Source: Lanius collurio (Eukaryota > Chordata > Aves > Passeriformes > Laniidae). From it: a stretch of DNA of 64,000 nucleotides. A program made the position numbers and the translations under genes. A model generated the notes under the pieces. The model was not told the origin of the DNA, searched no databases, and saw only the letters and a program-made list of their open reading frames with translations. The DNA is taken from assembly GCA_020086605.1 (NCBI GenBank), contig JACBWW010000029.1, positions 4,085,385 to 4,149,384 of the forward strand, given 5' to 3'. Position 1 is the stretch's first letter, and each line of letters begins with the position of its first letter. Below, piece by piece: positions 1-15,751 of the stretch.

Positions 1-4685
<4,685 letters not shown>

Positions 4686-4863
4686 GAAATAATCCTGAAA
4701 AGAGCTGCAGACATTGCTGAAGCTCTCTACAGCGTCCCCCGCAACCACAACCAGCTCCCCGCGCTCGCCAACACCTCCGTCCACGCGGGGATGATGGGAG
4801 TGAATTCCTTCAGTGGCCAGCTCGCTGTCAACGTCTCTGAAGCCTCCCAAGCCACCAACCAGG
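4686..4863 (+). CDS. EBF1: EBF1 coding exon: second helix-2 copy and start of transactivation region
   Basis: This 178-bp exon enters in phase 0 and leaves one base over, encoding 59 full codons plus the first base of a Gly. It opens with [20 protein letters not shown], the second copy of HLH helix 2, then runs into a linker and Ser/Asn-rich sequence ([18 protein letters not shown]) ending ...[18 protein letters not shown] is the EBF1 version; as I recall EBF3 it reads differently here, so this supports EBF1 over its paralogues. The acceptor is CTGTAG. The donor GTCAGG at 4864 is weak (C at +3), but it is the only GT that joins correctly to GFTRN in the next exon without adding codons. A second in-frame GT lies 33 nt downstream (see findings). 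The exon contains several CpGs and is far more GC-rich than its introns. Confidence 0.96.
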
Positions 4864-6291
4864 GTCAGGAGAAGACTCATCTTCCTCTCTCTATAGGTGT
4901 TTTCTGATAGAAGTCCGGGGGGCCGTGCAGGGCAGGGCAGAGGGGTGGCTCAGGACTGGCAGCAGGGCTGGGCAGCCCGTCCCACACCCTTGGGTGATGC
5001 AGGATGGGGCTGCCCCAACTCAGGAAAAGCACTTCTGCTTGTCTCTAAATAGCTTTTCATTCTGCCCATTCTCCCCACACTTGTATTTGTGTCTAAATAC
5101 TACTAATTTTAATCAGCTTCAGCATGTACTTAATTGTAAGTACTTGCATATATATTTTACTGAGCATGGATGATCTCTCAGTCTGGGCATTGTGTAGCAT
5201 TTCTTTATAACACAAAATTATCCCTTGAATGTTTATCTATTTCATTTGGGTTTGTTTTGAAGGAGATAGAGTATTGGAACTGTGGATTTTTCAGTGTTTG
5301 AGACTTTCATAAGTTTTACAACTAGCAAAGAATAGAAATGTTTACAAAGAAATTTTCAGAGCTTGTCTATTTTTTAAAATAAAGTGTTTTTTCCTTTGTA
5401 TAAAATTAGTATTGGTTTAATTCCCACAGTTAAAAATAAAAAATAGGTGAAGAACATTTTTGTAAAAGCCCTTTGCATTTTGCCCTCTCCTTTGCTCAGC
5501 TCTATGTATTCTCCAACTTAAACTGTTAGGACAAGGCTCTTTCTAGAATAGCAGACAAAAATTTTTTGCATTACACTAAAAAAATACAAAATTATATTTA
5601 GATTGAATTATTTTATTCTGTGCATTAGGAAGAAAAAATTGGCAATTTTTCTTCTAGGAGTGAAAATGCACTTTTGTATTAATGTACTTCTAGAAACAAA
5701 TCTTTCTTTATGAATATTTGAATATGAGTCTCCTAAAAAGCCATTTCAGAATTAGGTAAAGATTCAAATTTTAACTTACTGTCAAATTTGATGCTCATTT
5801 CCCACCGACATAATGATCCGACCAATGCAAAAGGACAAAGGACATCCCACAAAGCTGGAGAAATACACTGCATTTCCTGAAGTGTGCAGTGAACATCTGA
5901 GATGTGTTAAATGACAGCGACATCAGAACAGAGCTAACAACAATCACGTGCTTTTAACACACCTTGAGTGGGTCTGGACTCCTCACTCTGAAAATGTAGG
6001 TCATGTTTACTCCATTTCCTACAAGCAGTGCTTTCAGAGTGAGTGTTCATCCCACACCCCGCAGTGATCTTTGCTCCAGGGCATCCATGGGCTGCCTGGA
6101 GAGCTCTGGAGGCTCCAGCCTCCCTCCTCCAGCTTTGTGCTCCCTCCAGCAGCAACCTGGGCAGGGAGGGGTCCCAATTTGGGTACCTGGTGGTGCTGGG
6201 GGTCACTCCCATCCCTCCCTGAGCTCCCCCTTGGTTTGTGTAGGAAACTTGTGGGGCTGATTCCAGTTTCTGTGTTCCCTCCCCACCCAAG
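4864..6291 (+). other. EBF1: EBF1 intron (1428 bp)
   Basis: The donor GTCAGG is weak and the acceptor ends in AAG rather than CAG (CCCCACCCAAG). The middle is AT-rich. The last 300 bp become GC-rich and contain overlapping ORFs on both strands (about 5934-6290), which are composition-driven. No repeat or extra exon is recognised apart from the possible 33-nt exon extension at 4864-4896. Confidence 0.8.
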
Positions 6292-6471
6292 GTTTCACTC
6301 GCAACTCCAGCAGTGTGTCACCTCATGGCTACGTGCCAAGCACCACCCCGCAGCAGACAAACTACAACTCTGTCACAACAAGCATGAATGGCTATGGGAA
6401 TGCTGGAATGTCAAATTTAGGCGGTTCTCCAACCTTCCTGAATGGATCTGCTGCCAATTCGCCCTATGCCA
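6292..6471 (+). CDS. EBF1: EBF1 coding exon: Ser/Thr/Asn-rich transactivation segment
   Basis: This 180-bp exon completes a Gly codon begun at 4863 and leaves one base (A of an Ile codon) at 6471. It encodes [19 protein letters not shown] followed by a Gln/Asn/Gly-rich stretch and ends in [10 protein letters not shown]. It forms part of the C-terminal Pro/Ser/Thr-rich activation region of EBF1, which has no fixed fold. The [15 protein letters not shown] wording is EBF1; EBF3, as I recall, has SISPRGYSSSSTPQQ. It reads GYGNAGMSN where, from memory, human EBF1 has GYGSAAMSN, a small lineage difference. The acceptor is AAG at 6289-6291 and the donor is a strong GTGAGT at 6472. The 3' sequence beyond the donor stays open for a short distance, which is not expected to be translated. 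Confidence 0.96.
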
Positions 6472-8613
6472 GTGAGTATTTTATGTCTTTTCTGTATTTT
6501 GCACATTTTTATTAGAAGGAGGCAGTAGATTTTCTGTGATGCTCAATATTTATTTTCTATTTTGAGCACTTGACATAGAACTTGGTCTTTTCTCTACTCT
6601 CCAAGGCACAGACCTTTGATGCAGTTTGAAGACCTTAGTGTTGCCAGAAATTCTCTTCTCTGTTTTAATATTAATATTATTATTAATTTTTTATTTGGGA
6701 GTCTTATTAAGAGCTTACAAAGAATAATATTTGTCATGATTTAGTTTGATAGTTTTATTACTTCCCTTATACTCTCTAAATTAGAAACACTGTCCTCAAC
6801 TTCTGAGCAAATAATATGTTCATAACCTTTATAAAGATTAGGAATTACTACTGTGCCTGAGCTTGATTGTTTATATTCCACTTGCTTTTTAAGTAGTATT
6901 ACTTTGACTTCACTGAGTCAGTAAAATGTGACCCAGGCTCTTAGATCCTGTGTTTTAGTGTCAGCACAGTGAATGCCACAGAAATGTAAGTCATACAAAT
7001 CATAAATTCCATGGTGTGAAGAGCTTATGGTCTGCAGTCCCAGTCATGGAAATATTTATGTGCAGGACTAACTTTCTGCATTTTGATATTAAAGGTTTAG
7101 TAAGCTGTTTAAATATAAGTACATTTCTACTGGTTAAGGCCTATGAACCTGTTCTGCAGCTGCTTGCTCAGCTCAGCAGTCCCACATGAGAAAATGAAAT
7201 GAGCAGGACCTGCCCAATCCCTCTGACACTGCTCATGAGGAATAAAGGATTCCACTGACATCTGTAGAGAGCTGACAGCAGAATCAGGATGGAAGGTCTG
7301 GACATATAAATAGATTTATAGTCTGGGACTGTGGCACGGACAGGACAAACCAACTGCTGAAGGTACCAAGGTTTACACAGCAAATCTGAAGTTAATGGTC
7401 TAACAGCAGCAGTGAGTTATTTTGAATTGCATCAGAATCAAAAAGGGGATAGGAACTCTGAATAAAATAATTAACTCCAAGGCTTCTTATCTGCTGCAAA
7501 TTTAGAACAAATTATTTACCCACATAACTAGTACTTATAACCTGGGAATTGCTAACCAGTGATTATTTCTGTACTCTAATAATAATGTAACATGTAATGT
7601 TACAAAGTACCTTACTTATTAAGTTGGATTTACTGTCACAGAATCTGCACACTCTGAATTCATAATATAACATGATTGATGAGACATCTCCTCTTGGAAG
7701 CAGATGCCAGTAATTCATTTAAAATACTGTAGCAGTGTATTATTTCATATTTATGAACGAAGTCCTCTTTAGAATAGCACTTCACTTCCTAACCCTGGTT
7801 CCCTATTCTATTTATATTTTGGGAGGTTTTCTTGGTAGATCTGTCATTCTGCTAATGTCTAATCCATTGAATCAGAAAATGCTTCAATCATGACCTGAAA
7901 ATTAAAAGGTGGCATTCTTAATTAAATCAATAAACTAATTGCTGTATAGTAGCAATTCAATTTAGGTGCTTTGATTGCTCTCCCTTAGCAAGTACTTCCA
8001 GACACAGAGTGACTTCAGACTAAGATTGTATCTGTCAGACTGTGAAACTTTGAACATTTAATTTCCATTAATTGATTTCCTCAGTGTTAACAAATATCAT
8101 ATCAGATTCTCAAATAAGAACTTAAATAGGGTGATTTTTATCTACATAAATGCAAATAAAATAATAATTCAAAGCCCAGATGATCAGAATTTTACTCTAT
8201 AATATGTAATTATTCACAGCCCACTTGTATGTCTAAGCAGTTTCTAAACAGGACAAAGAATGGAAGTATGTGATGTCAATTTTGGTTTGTTTTTTTTTTA
8301 TTGTGGGATAAGAGGGGAAACTGGCAGTGCTTTCTGAATATTATAGTTAGCTTTACTGTCATGAAAAGAAATTTGCTTAAAAGCTTGATGGTAAATACAT
8401 GAACCAAAGATATTTGTTGTACTATATACTAAAATAATGGTTTAAGTGTATCTGCATTTAAAGACTGAACTTCCCATGTAGCACGTTTGCATTTTGAACA
8501 CTCAGTTCAGCCCTGAAAAACTGGAGAGCATCCAAGAATAATTCTCTTGTTCCTGAAGCCTGTTATTATGGAGTACTAAGGAATGCCTTTTTTGGGGACT
8601 TTCTTCTCTCTAG
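6472..8613 (+). other. EBF1: EBF1 intron (2142 bp)
   Basis: This is an AT-rich intron with a strong GTGAGT donor and a TTCTTCTCTCTAG acceptor. I recognise no interspersed repeat, extra exon or RNA gene. It has short T runs (for example 8290-8300) and scattered TAAT words only. Confidence 0.85.
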
Positions 8614-8808
8614 TTGTGCCATCAAGTCCAACAATGGCCTCCTCCACTAGCCTCCCCTCCAACTGTAGCAGCTCCTCTGGGATTTTCTCCTTCTCACCAG
8701 CCAACATGGTCTCAGCAGTGAAACAGAAGAGTGCGTTTGCGCCTGTCGTGAGACCCCAAACCTCCCCACCTCCCACCTGCACCAGCACCAATGGCAATAG
8801 CCTGCAAG
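8614..8808 (+). CDS. EBF1: EBF1 coding exon: Pro/Ser/Thr-rich transactivation segment
   Basis: This 195-bp exon completes the Ile codon (A from 6471 plus TT) and leaves one base, a G, at 8808. It encodes [17 protein letters not shown], then [31 protein letters not shown] and a Pro/Thr tail ending [15 protein letters not shown] is a signature conserved among vertebrate EBF paralogues; [25 protein letters not shown] is the EBF1-type preceding text. It belongs to the C-terminal activation region. The donor GTAGGT at 8809 is good. The phase left at 8808 (one base) fits two downstream acceptors: the usual last exon at 13259, giving Ala, and a candidate alternative exon at 9173, giving Asp. Reading through the donor gives only about 15 codons to a stop. 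Confidence 0.97.
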
Positions 8809-11800
8809 GTAGGTGCAACCAGGGCTGCACAGGAGGTGGCTGCTCCCAGCTGTGAGCTCACGGTGCCTCCTGAGGCTCAAAGTGACACCGAGTTGTCCCA
8901 GGGGAGCGAAGGCAGCGGGGGATCCCTGGTGGGCTCTGTCCTAAAGTTTCCTCCTGGAAAGAGTAGCTGGACTCCATCCCCAGCCCACCCTGTGCCCTGC
9001 AGGTGCTTGGCAACCTCCCTATCTCTAACTCAACTAATACTGCTGAATTGAGAGGCTGTGTCTTCTAAAGCACAGACCTACTGTTTTGATAAACACAAGT
9101 AATATTTCAGCTTACTAATACCGTCCTTTTTCTTTCTTTCCTCTCTTATTCCCTGTTGTCGTCCTTTATCAGACCAGTCTTTTGTGGACTCTAGCAAGTA
9201 CTCCACTGCAGGGTCTCTCCAGGGGCTGGCCTTCTCCTGAAGTACGTCACTCAATCTTCCCTTCCTTTTTGTCCTTTGTCATAGTACACTTGTGCAGAAA
9301 TCCTACTGAGAGCAAATAGACCGTTACAGAGCTTGGCACAAACCTTCCCTTTCATAAATAGGAGATGCATTACAAACTAACAGCAGTGTTTTCCACTTTA
9401 ACTCACACCAGGGCAAACATTAGTTTCCACTGATTAATGTATTCCAGTGCCAATTAATTCCAGAAATGGCACAGGGCCTTTTGGAAAGCCTATTGAACTG
9501 CTGGTATCAAGGTGCTGCTCCTTTTCTGCATCCCTTCCTCTCTCATTGCAAGCATTAGTATCTAAATCTGTTTGAAGGGGTGATGCAGGCGAGGCAGTGA
9601 CAGCCAAAAGCTGGTCAAACTGAGGGTGCTGCAAAGCCCAGCACTGCCCATCTCATTGTCTGGCTCAGTCTGTTTTACAACACTGCCTAAACCTGCCCAT
9701 GTGTTTCCCTCACTACACATCAGTGTGCTGAGAGAGGTATTTTCACGCTCACTTAGATCCAGGGGTTTCCTCAAGCAGAGGCAGCTGGAGATGGGAAAGG
9801 TTTCGTGGTGTGCACTGTGCTTCCCCCAGACCTGAGGTTTGTTTCCTTTCCATGAGCCTGTGCAAATTATCCAAAGAGCATCGAGTGGGGAATAAAATCC
9901 ATCCTTTTTTTAAGCCAGGTTCAGAAGGAGATGTGCAGAGCAGGATGGCTGCACAAACTCCATGTCAGTCCTCAGTCTCTGGAAAGAGGAACACTGGGTT
10001 TGAAGACAAAATACTGATAGCACCATTAACGGCCAAAAACATCTCTGTGCAAGCAGAATGGAAGGAATTCATTCATAAAAGCTTGGACCTATTGTGCCTG
10101 AAGGAAAGCATTCCCCTCGGTGCATGTTAAACTGGTGAACTGGGAGGAAGAATATCCTTCAAGGTGCACACACACACAGAGAAACTGTGCAGAAGCTGTA
10201 AATTTACTAGGAACTAATAAGCAGAATTTGGGTACCTTCAGTTAGGGCTTCATTATAAATACAAACTGTGTCAGGAGTAAGACAAAACAAAATTTTCAGG
10301 TGAACTGCAGCATTTAGGAGGTTCATTTTTGAACATTTAAAAGAATTGGCAGTGCTGACATGTTTCAAGTTTTTAAAGCAACAGCTAAAAATATTTCCCA
10401 TCTGGAAGAAAAAAAAAAGTAAAAGAAATAAAAAAGATTTTGAACATGTTATTTTTTTTTTCCTCTCTTCACCTTGTCCCATCTTCTTGCTGTGGATGGA
10501 GAGAAAAAAATGAGTAACAGGAGAAAGCTTTTTCAGGCACTCTTTCTCCTTTCCCAAGACACAGAATGCTCAGGTTCCATGTACTCGGTTGTGAAAAGCA
10601 ATTATGGAATGAGCTGAGAGCACTGGACACACCTGGAGCTGACTCCCTCCTCATTATGTCCCATCCACACCTGTAATGCCCAGAAACCACACAGATCTGA
10701 GCGTTTCCCCTAATTTTTATTTAGCAAATCAGTTTTCATAATAGGAATGAGACACCAAGAGATGGTTCATTTCTAGGTCATCACTGAACTTGTTGGTGAG
10801 TTAAAGACACACAGCCTTTGGTCCCGTGCCTCTGACACCACCTGAGGCTGGTAATAATCACTCAGAGATGCACTGCCTGTTGTGCCTTAATGCTTAAATA
10901 AACAACCATGTTTAAGGAGGCTGTCTTATCTCTCTTGGGCTTCTGGATACATCAGAAAGCAATCAAGCTTTCCTTATGTAGTTTAGATATCAGCAGAACT
11001 CACTAAAACAGCAGCCAGGCTTATCTGTTGTTCTCTTTGCCATGCAATTTTGTAAAACCCCAAATACATTATTTCTGTAATTTGCTGGCAGCAAATACAA
11101 ATTAGTATGTGATAGAAGAAATAAAGGCCATTGGTGGGAGCTTTTCTGTTCTCTGCCCTCCCTTTTTGGAGGTGGTGTGATCTCATACCTACACTGTTTC
11201 CAGCTGATATCTCTGTTTTCAGGATCAATAACAGGCTGTAGCTGAGAGAATTTGCATGACTAGATGTAGCACTTATGGAATAAAAGTGGAGTGATATAAA
11301 TGAAGGCTTGGAAAGAATGGAAATATCAAAGCTTTTAGGCAGAAAAGATATCATTTGCCTTGTAATTTAATTCAGAGTTTCAGAGCTCTTCAAAAACAAT
11401 AATGCTTTGAAAAATTGACCTAAGATCTGCCTCTGTGCTATTTGTATCCCACAGCAAAAGGTGCAATGCACAGGGAAATGGCTAAATTGTGAAGGGAGGA
11501 ATTGCAATTATCTCACCCTTTTTGGGCTCCTACCCAGGGCGGACAGCTGTCCTGTCCCAAGACACAATTTTTGACCACTTACCAGTGAAATTGATTTGCC
11601 TCTGATGAATTTTTCAGATTGAGAATTTTTTGTTGGAATAGTATCTGTATATTTTCTGAAGAAGGAACACCTTGTCCTAAAGTGTCCTCTATGCTTCTCA
11701 TTCAAGTGTCTTCCTGTAAGGACTTAAAGCAACTTAACTCACTTTTCTATCCCTTTTATCCTCACTCTCAGCTCCTTGAAGGACCCTTATGTGGGGGGAC

Positions 11801-13258
11801 ACAATCAGTACAGTGATTCCACATGACAAATTCCAGTAATTGAAATGCTGTTGCAGTGTGCCACCTCTGAGGGTGGCCTGTTGCAAACATGTTGGATGTG
11901 TTTTGTATTCTCTCCTTCTCCTCTCATTTTATTTCATTTAATCAGTGCAGTTTACTCGAGCTGTTCTCCCCTTGCTGATTAGAGTTGTAATTCTTGCACA
12001 TATGGTGCTGTTTGTGGAGAAAACATTTCCCTCCTCTCCCCCTCCAACCCCAAATCTGTGAGTCTTTTACTTTGGCTCTGTTCTTATCAAATAATTGCAG
12101 CTGTAATTAAAGCACAATGAATCAGCACCAGTCACGGGGTTGAGTCCTTCCGTAAGAAATTACATGTCCAGATGTCTGGAATGGCAGGCAGCTCCAGCAT
12201 TTAAATCATGTGCCCAGCAAGTGCCACCAACCTGAAGGCGAATCTGTTTTCTACCTCTTGGCAAATTACTGTACAACTGGCATTTTAGAGACATGTTCTT
12301 TTTACAGTTTCCATCATAAACCTCCATGACTACCCCTGTAATGATGTGCCTGCTCGCAGGGTGTCACCTGGACACTTGGGATGTCTGATCTGTGTCCCCT
12401 GTAAATAGAGAGAGAGCCAGCTGGAGGTCACCTTATGTGCAAAACTGTAGCTGTTGACTTTTAATAAATGTCTCCCTGCTAAGAGAGGTGGGGGTTTCAT
12501 AGAAAGTGAGGTAGGAAGCTTAATGAAGAAATGCTGATGATTCAACTTAGCCAGCAAAAGAGAAAACATCCTAAATTAACATTCACCTACGACTCACTTG
12601 ATGTAGTTGGTGATGTCTGCTACAAGTGGAGTAAGAAAGATGCTGGTCTGCTAAGCCACGAGTTAAACACATATTTCAATTTGAAAATTGGATTTGAGTG
12701 TTTAAGTCCTTTTCTGAGCACCTGGAAGTGCACACGAGTCCCAGGGATGAGCTTTGGGAGGACTGGCACAGGGGAATGCCAGAGTGCCACTGCAGGGGCT
12801 GCCCTCCAGGGCACTGACAGTGGTGGCCTGTGGGACTCCAGCTGCTTTCCCAAATGTGGTGCTTTGCTTTTAAAAGAGTTACAGAACGTGTGGCAATGGC
12901 TGGGTCGAGTCAAAGCCTCCTGAGCATTTTGGGAATTTGAAACTAAGAGCAGAAAAATAAGTTGGGGCCTGATACTGATATTAAGGAAGGACAGTTTTTC
13001 TACAGAAAATCAGTAATTTCAGCAAAGTTGTTTGCAATTTGAATACTTTTCAGTCAGAAGGAAACTTTCCATGATTATTGTGTACATAGTTGTCTCTTAT
13101 GAGTGATACTTATATATGAATTTAACTCAAAGTACATCTGACTACATTGCTAGTAAATGTTTAAAGCTCTGAGGATTTTAAAAGTTGCTTGATAATGCAG
13201 AAAATTAACTTTTTCCCTCCCTCTCTCTCTCTCTCCCCCCTCCCTTTCCTTCCAACAG
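8809..13258 (+). other. EBF1: EBF1 last intron (4450 bp), containing a candidate alternative exon
   Basis: The intron starts GTAGGT and ends in a pyrimidine tract of about 44 nt (roughly 13210-13253) followed by AACAG. It contains the candidate alternative terminal exon at 9173-9240, a CA run near 10167-10178, and T-rich and A-rich short tracts near 10409-10460. Other ORFs in it (for example 9810-10130 and 12531-12923) start without splice signals in the right phase and show no recognisable domain. An AATAAA at 9891-9896 could serve the alternative exon. I see no interspersed repeat I can name. Confidence 0.8.
9173..9240 (+). CDS. EBF1: Candidate alternative C-terminal exon of EBF1
   Basis: Spliced from 8808, the single leftover G plus AC makes an Asp codon, and the frame reads DQSFVDSSKYSTAG then SLQGLAFS to a TGA at 9238-9240 (22 residues). 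The acceptor is strong: about 45 nt of mostly C/T ending CCTTTATCAG at 9172. The peptide is Ser-rich and hydrophilic like the preceding activation region, and would replace AISGMIVPPM. Immediately after the stop is A|GTACGT, a usable donor at 9242. The exon could therefore be a 69-nt cassette (9173-9241, a multiple of three) or a terminal exon using the AATAAA at 9891. In the cassette form the stop lies one base before the final junction, so nonsense-mediated decay would not be expected. This is a prediction from splice signals and phase; I do not know of a described counterpart. Confidence 0.55.
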
Positions 13259-13290
13259 CTATATCTGGCATGATTGTTCCCCCCATGTGA
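13259..13290 (+). CDS. EBF1: EBF1 last coding exon (usual C-terminus)
   Basis: The leftover G at 8808 plus CT makes Ala, then ISGMIVPPM and a TGA at 13288-13290. This short tail is the standard EBF1 C-terminus; other paralogues end similarly (VVPPM), so it is a conserved family signature. The acceptor AACAG follows an unusually long uninterrupted pyrimidine tract with a (CT)n core at about 13221-13234. The rest of the exon is 3' UTR. The coding part is only 32 bp, so it is not detectable by ORF length. Confidence 0.96.
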
Positions 13291-13394
13291 AAGAATTGCC
13301 TTGAAGAATTTTATTAATGAAGAGGTTGAATTCTGCTTCAGAGAGAATCTGATACAAGTCCCAGAGTGGAACTTATTACTCAGGCCTTTTTAAA

Positions 13395-13411
13395 AATAAA
13401 AAAGAAATAAA
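13395..13411 (+). terminator. Proximal AATAAA pair in the EBF1 3' UTR
   Basis: Two AATAAA hexamers (13395-13400 and 13406-13411) lie about 105-120 nt after the stop codon. If used, they would make a very short 3' UTR lacking nearly all regulatory sequence. The downstream sequence is A-rich rather than GU-rich, so use is doubtful. Confidence 0.25.
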
Positions 13412-15751
13412 GAAGGATCTTACAATAACTGCAGATTTTTAAACAAAACAAAAATCACCATCCTTGCAAATACTGAAATTAACAATCCACAATTGCAAGG
13501 TGTTGATTCAAGTTGTCCATCCCAAATACCTGGGAGATATATTTATTGTATGTTGATAAAAAAATCCACTTTTTTTTTTTTTTTTTCAGGGGTGGGGGCT
13601 TGTTTTTATTTCCTTCTGGTTTTTTGTGTTTTTTTAAGGCTTGATTTAACTCAACACCATTTGTCTTTTATACATCATACAATTACACAAGGGACACTAG
13701 AGATGGAACTCCACATTTTTAATTTATGAATTTTTTTGTTTGTTTTTAAAGCTGTGTAAAGGAAAATGAAGTGGTGTCATTTACATACAAGTCTGTATGG
13801 GACAGAATAGAAGTGCCAGTTAGTTTTTCGTAGAAGAATTATGGCCATTTAATTAAGGGTCGGCTCATATACATTGCTTATCCAGTGGTGACTTGCTGAT
13901 TTGACACATTTTTAATGTTCTGATTAAATAGATATCACTCCCTAGAAAGCTGATATTTTTGGATTCTGAGGGCGGGGTAAGGGGTGGCATCAGTAACCTC
14001 TGTCTTTAACATCAGGCTGAAAAATTGTGTAAATAATACAACAGGAAAAGTTCATCAGACACCACCAGGCTGGAAGGGGAGTTCAGGTCCAACCTTTCTG
14101 GGCAAAAAGCAGGAGGAAGGGAAGGTGAGGATGGAAATATCCAGGGTGGTTCCTCAGGGGGGGCACAGGCAGGGCCTGCAGATGCAACGCCCGGCTTGCC
14201 GAGGGCGGCGAGCGCGGCGCTCTCTCCTTGGGTGGTGCCTCCAAACGAGTGCCCTCAGCTTTGGCATGGGGGGCACAGCCTGGGCACAGCCTGGGGGGCT
14301 CCCAGAGGGCCCCCTGCCCCCCTGCCCTGCTGGTGTTGCTGGGGCACAGCCCCAGGCTGGGTTGGCCCCAGCCCCACCCCAAGGCTCCCACTGGCATCGT
14401 TGCTGTATCAGTCGACCCTCCCAGTTGGTACCAGGCTCTCTCCAGGACAGGGAACTGCTTTTGAGTAGGGAAATATGAGTTTGGGGGTGGGTGGGGGGCT
14501 CTTAGGAAGGTTTCAAATCAAAACCATAGCTTCTGTTTTACGAAAAAAAAAATTTTGCTATCATTATCTGGGAAGTGTTCTTAAAAACTATTAGTCAAAG
14601 AGGCAGCAAAGCTCTGAAGATGCGTTACCTGATATTTTTTCTTTGCTGTTGTGTTTTGTATGTAGTTATAAATACTGTAGATTTTTTGTGATTTTTTGCC
14701 AAAGTTGTTGTTCTATTTATACATTTTAATGTCTTAAGACAGTTTTTCAATATCACAAAAAAAAAAAAAAAAAGAATTTTACTGCATATTTTGCAAAACG
14801 AGCTCACTACCTTTAGCTTGCACATACTTGCAAATTAATTAAAGAAAAAAAAAGCTTTTTGTTTCTGTTTTTTGTTTGTTTGTTTTACGGGGGGATTTTG
14901 TAAAATATCCATATAAATAATGTATTTATCTTTGGAATTTGTACATTGCTTTTGGTCCCCTACAAGTTTATTTTATTGTGTATGTTTGCTATGTGAAAAG
15001 TGCTGATTTGTTTGGTCATTCACCGTTGTATTAGCTGTTTAAATGTGATTTTAATACATTTCATTTATAGGGTTGTTTTTTTTAGTATTGTTTAAAACCA
15101 TGCTTCCATTTTTTTTTTAATTTCCACCCAAAAGCCATTGTCTATTTTTGTATTATTTGTAAGTTAAGAAGTTTTTTCCAATATATGGCAAAAAGTAGCA
15201 TATTATTCTTGTAGCATTTAGTTATGTAGATTTTAAAAAAAAAATGTATCCTTTGCTTTTGAGGCTTAACAAAAACTAATGCTGTTTTACTCAATTAATA
15301 TGCATGGGATTTCTCCTCTTTGGAGTGACGCATTTTTGTGCATTAAATATGGGGAGAAACTTCATAGAACTCAATGAAAATACTTTCTTTCTTAAGTCTG
15401 CTTGTATATTTCTCTGTCTTTCACATAAATATAAACCAGCAGATTGGATGCCTTAACAATGCAAATCATAATCATTTCACTTGTACATTGTACTGTGCAC
15501 CAGAACTGTCAATCATCACTAACATTCTAAGAAAAAAAAAAAAAGGAATTGAAAAGCACAAAAGAACTGTTTTGTTACCTTAAAACAATATAACTTTTTT
15601 CTAGTCGAGCAAGAAATCATTTACAACGATGCTGCAACTGTGCATGCTTCCTGTATGAATTTTGCAATGGTTTTCACTAGAATGTCACAGTGTGATCTTT
15701 GGGGGGGAAGGGAAAGAAAAACAGGATTTTTTTTTTTTTTCATGGTGAGAA

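Noticed and set aside
8809..8855. Read-through of the 8808 donor giving a 15-codon tail
   Set aside because: The donor GTAGGT is strong and the tail is low-complexity Cys/Gly text; intron retention is not supported.
10121..11258. Two TGCATG (RBFOX-type) words in the last EBF1 intron
   Set aside because: About one per 4 kb per strand is expected by chance, and both are far from the candidate alternative exon.
13984..14478. 164-codon open frame after the EBF1 stop
   Set aside because: It lies in the GC-rich part of the 3' UTR, with equally long frames on the other strand and other registers; no domain.
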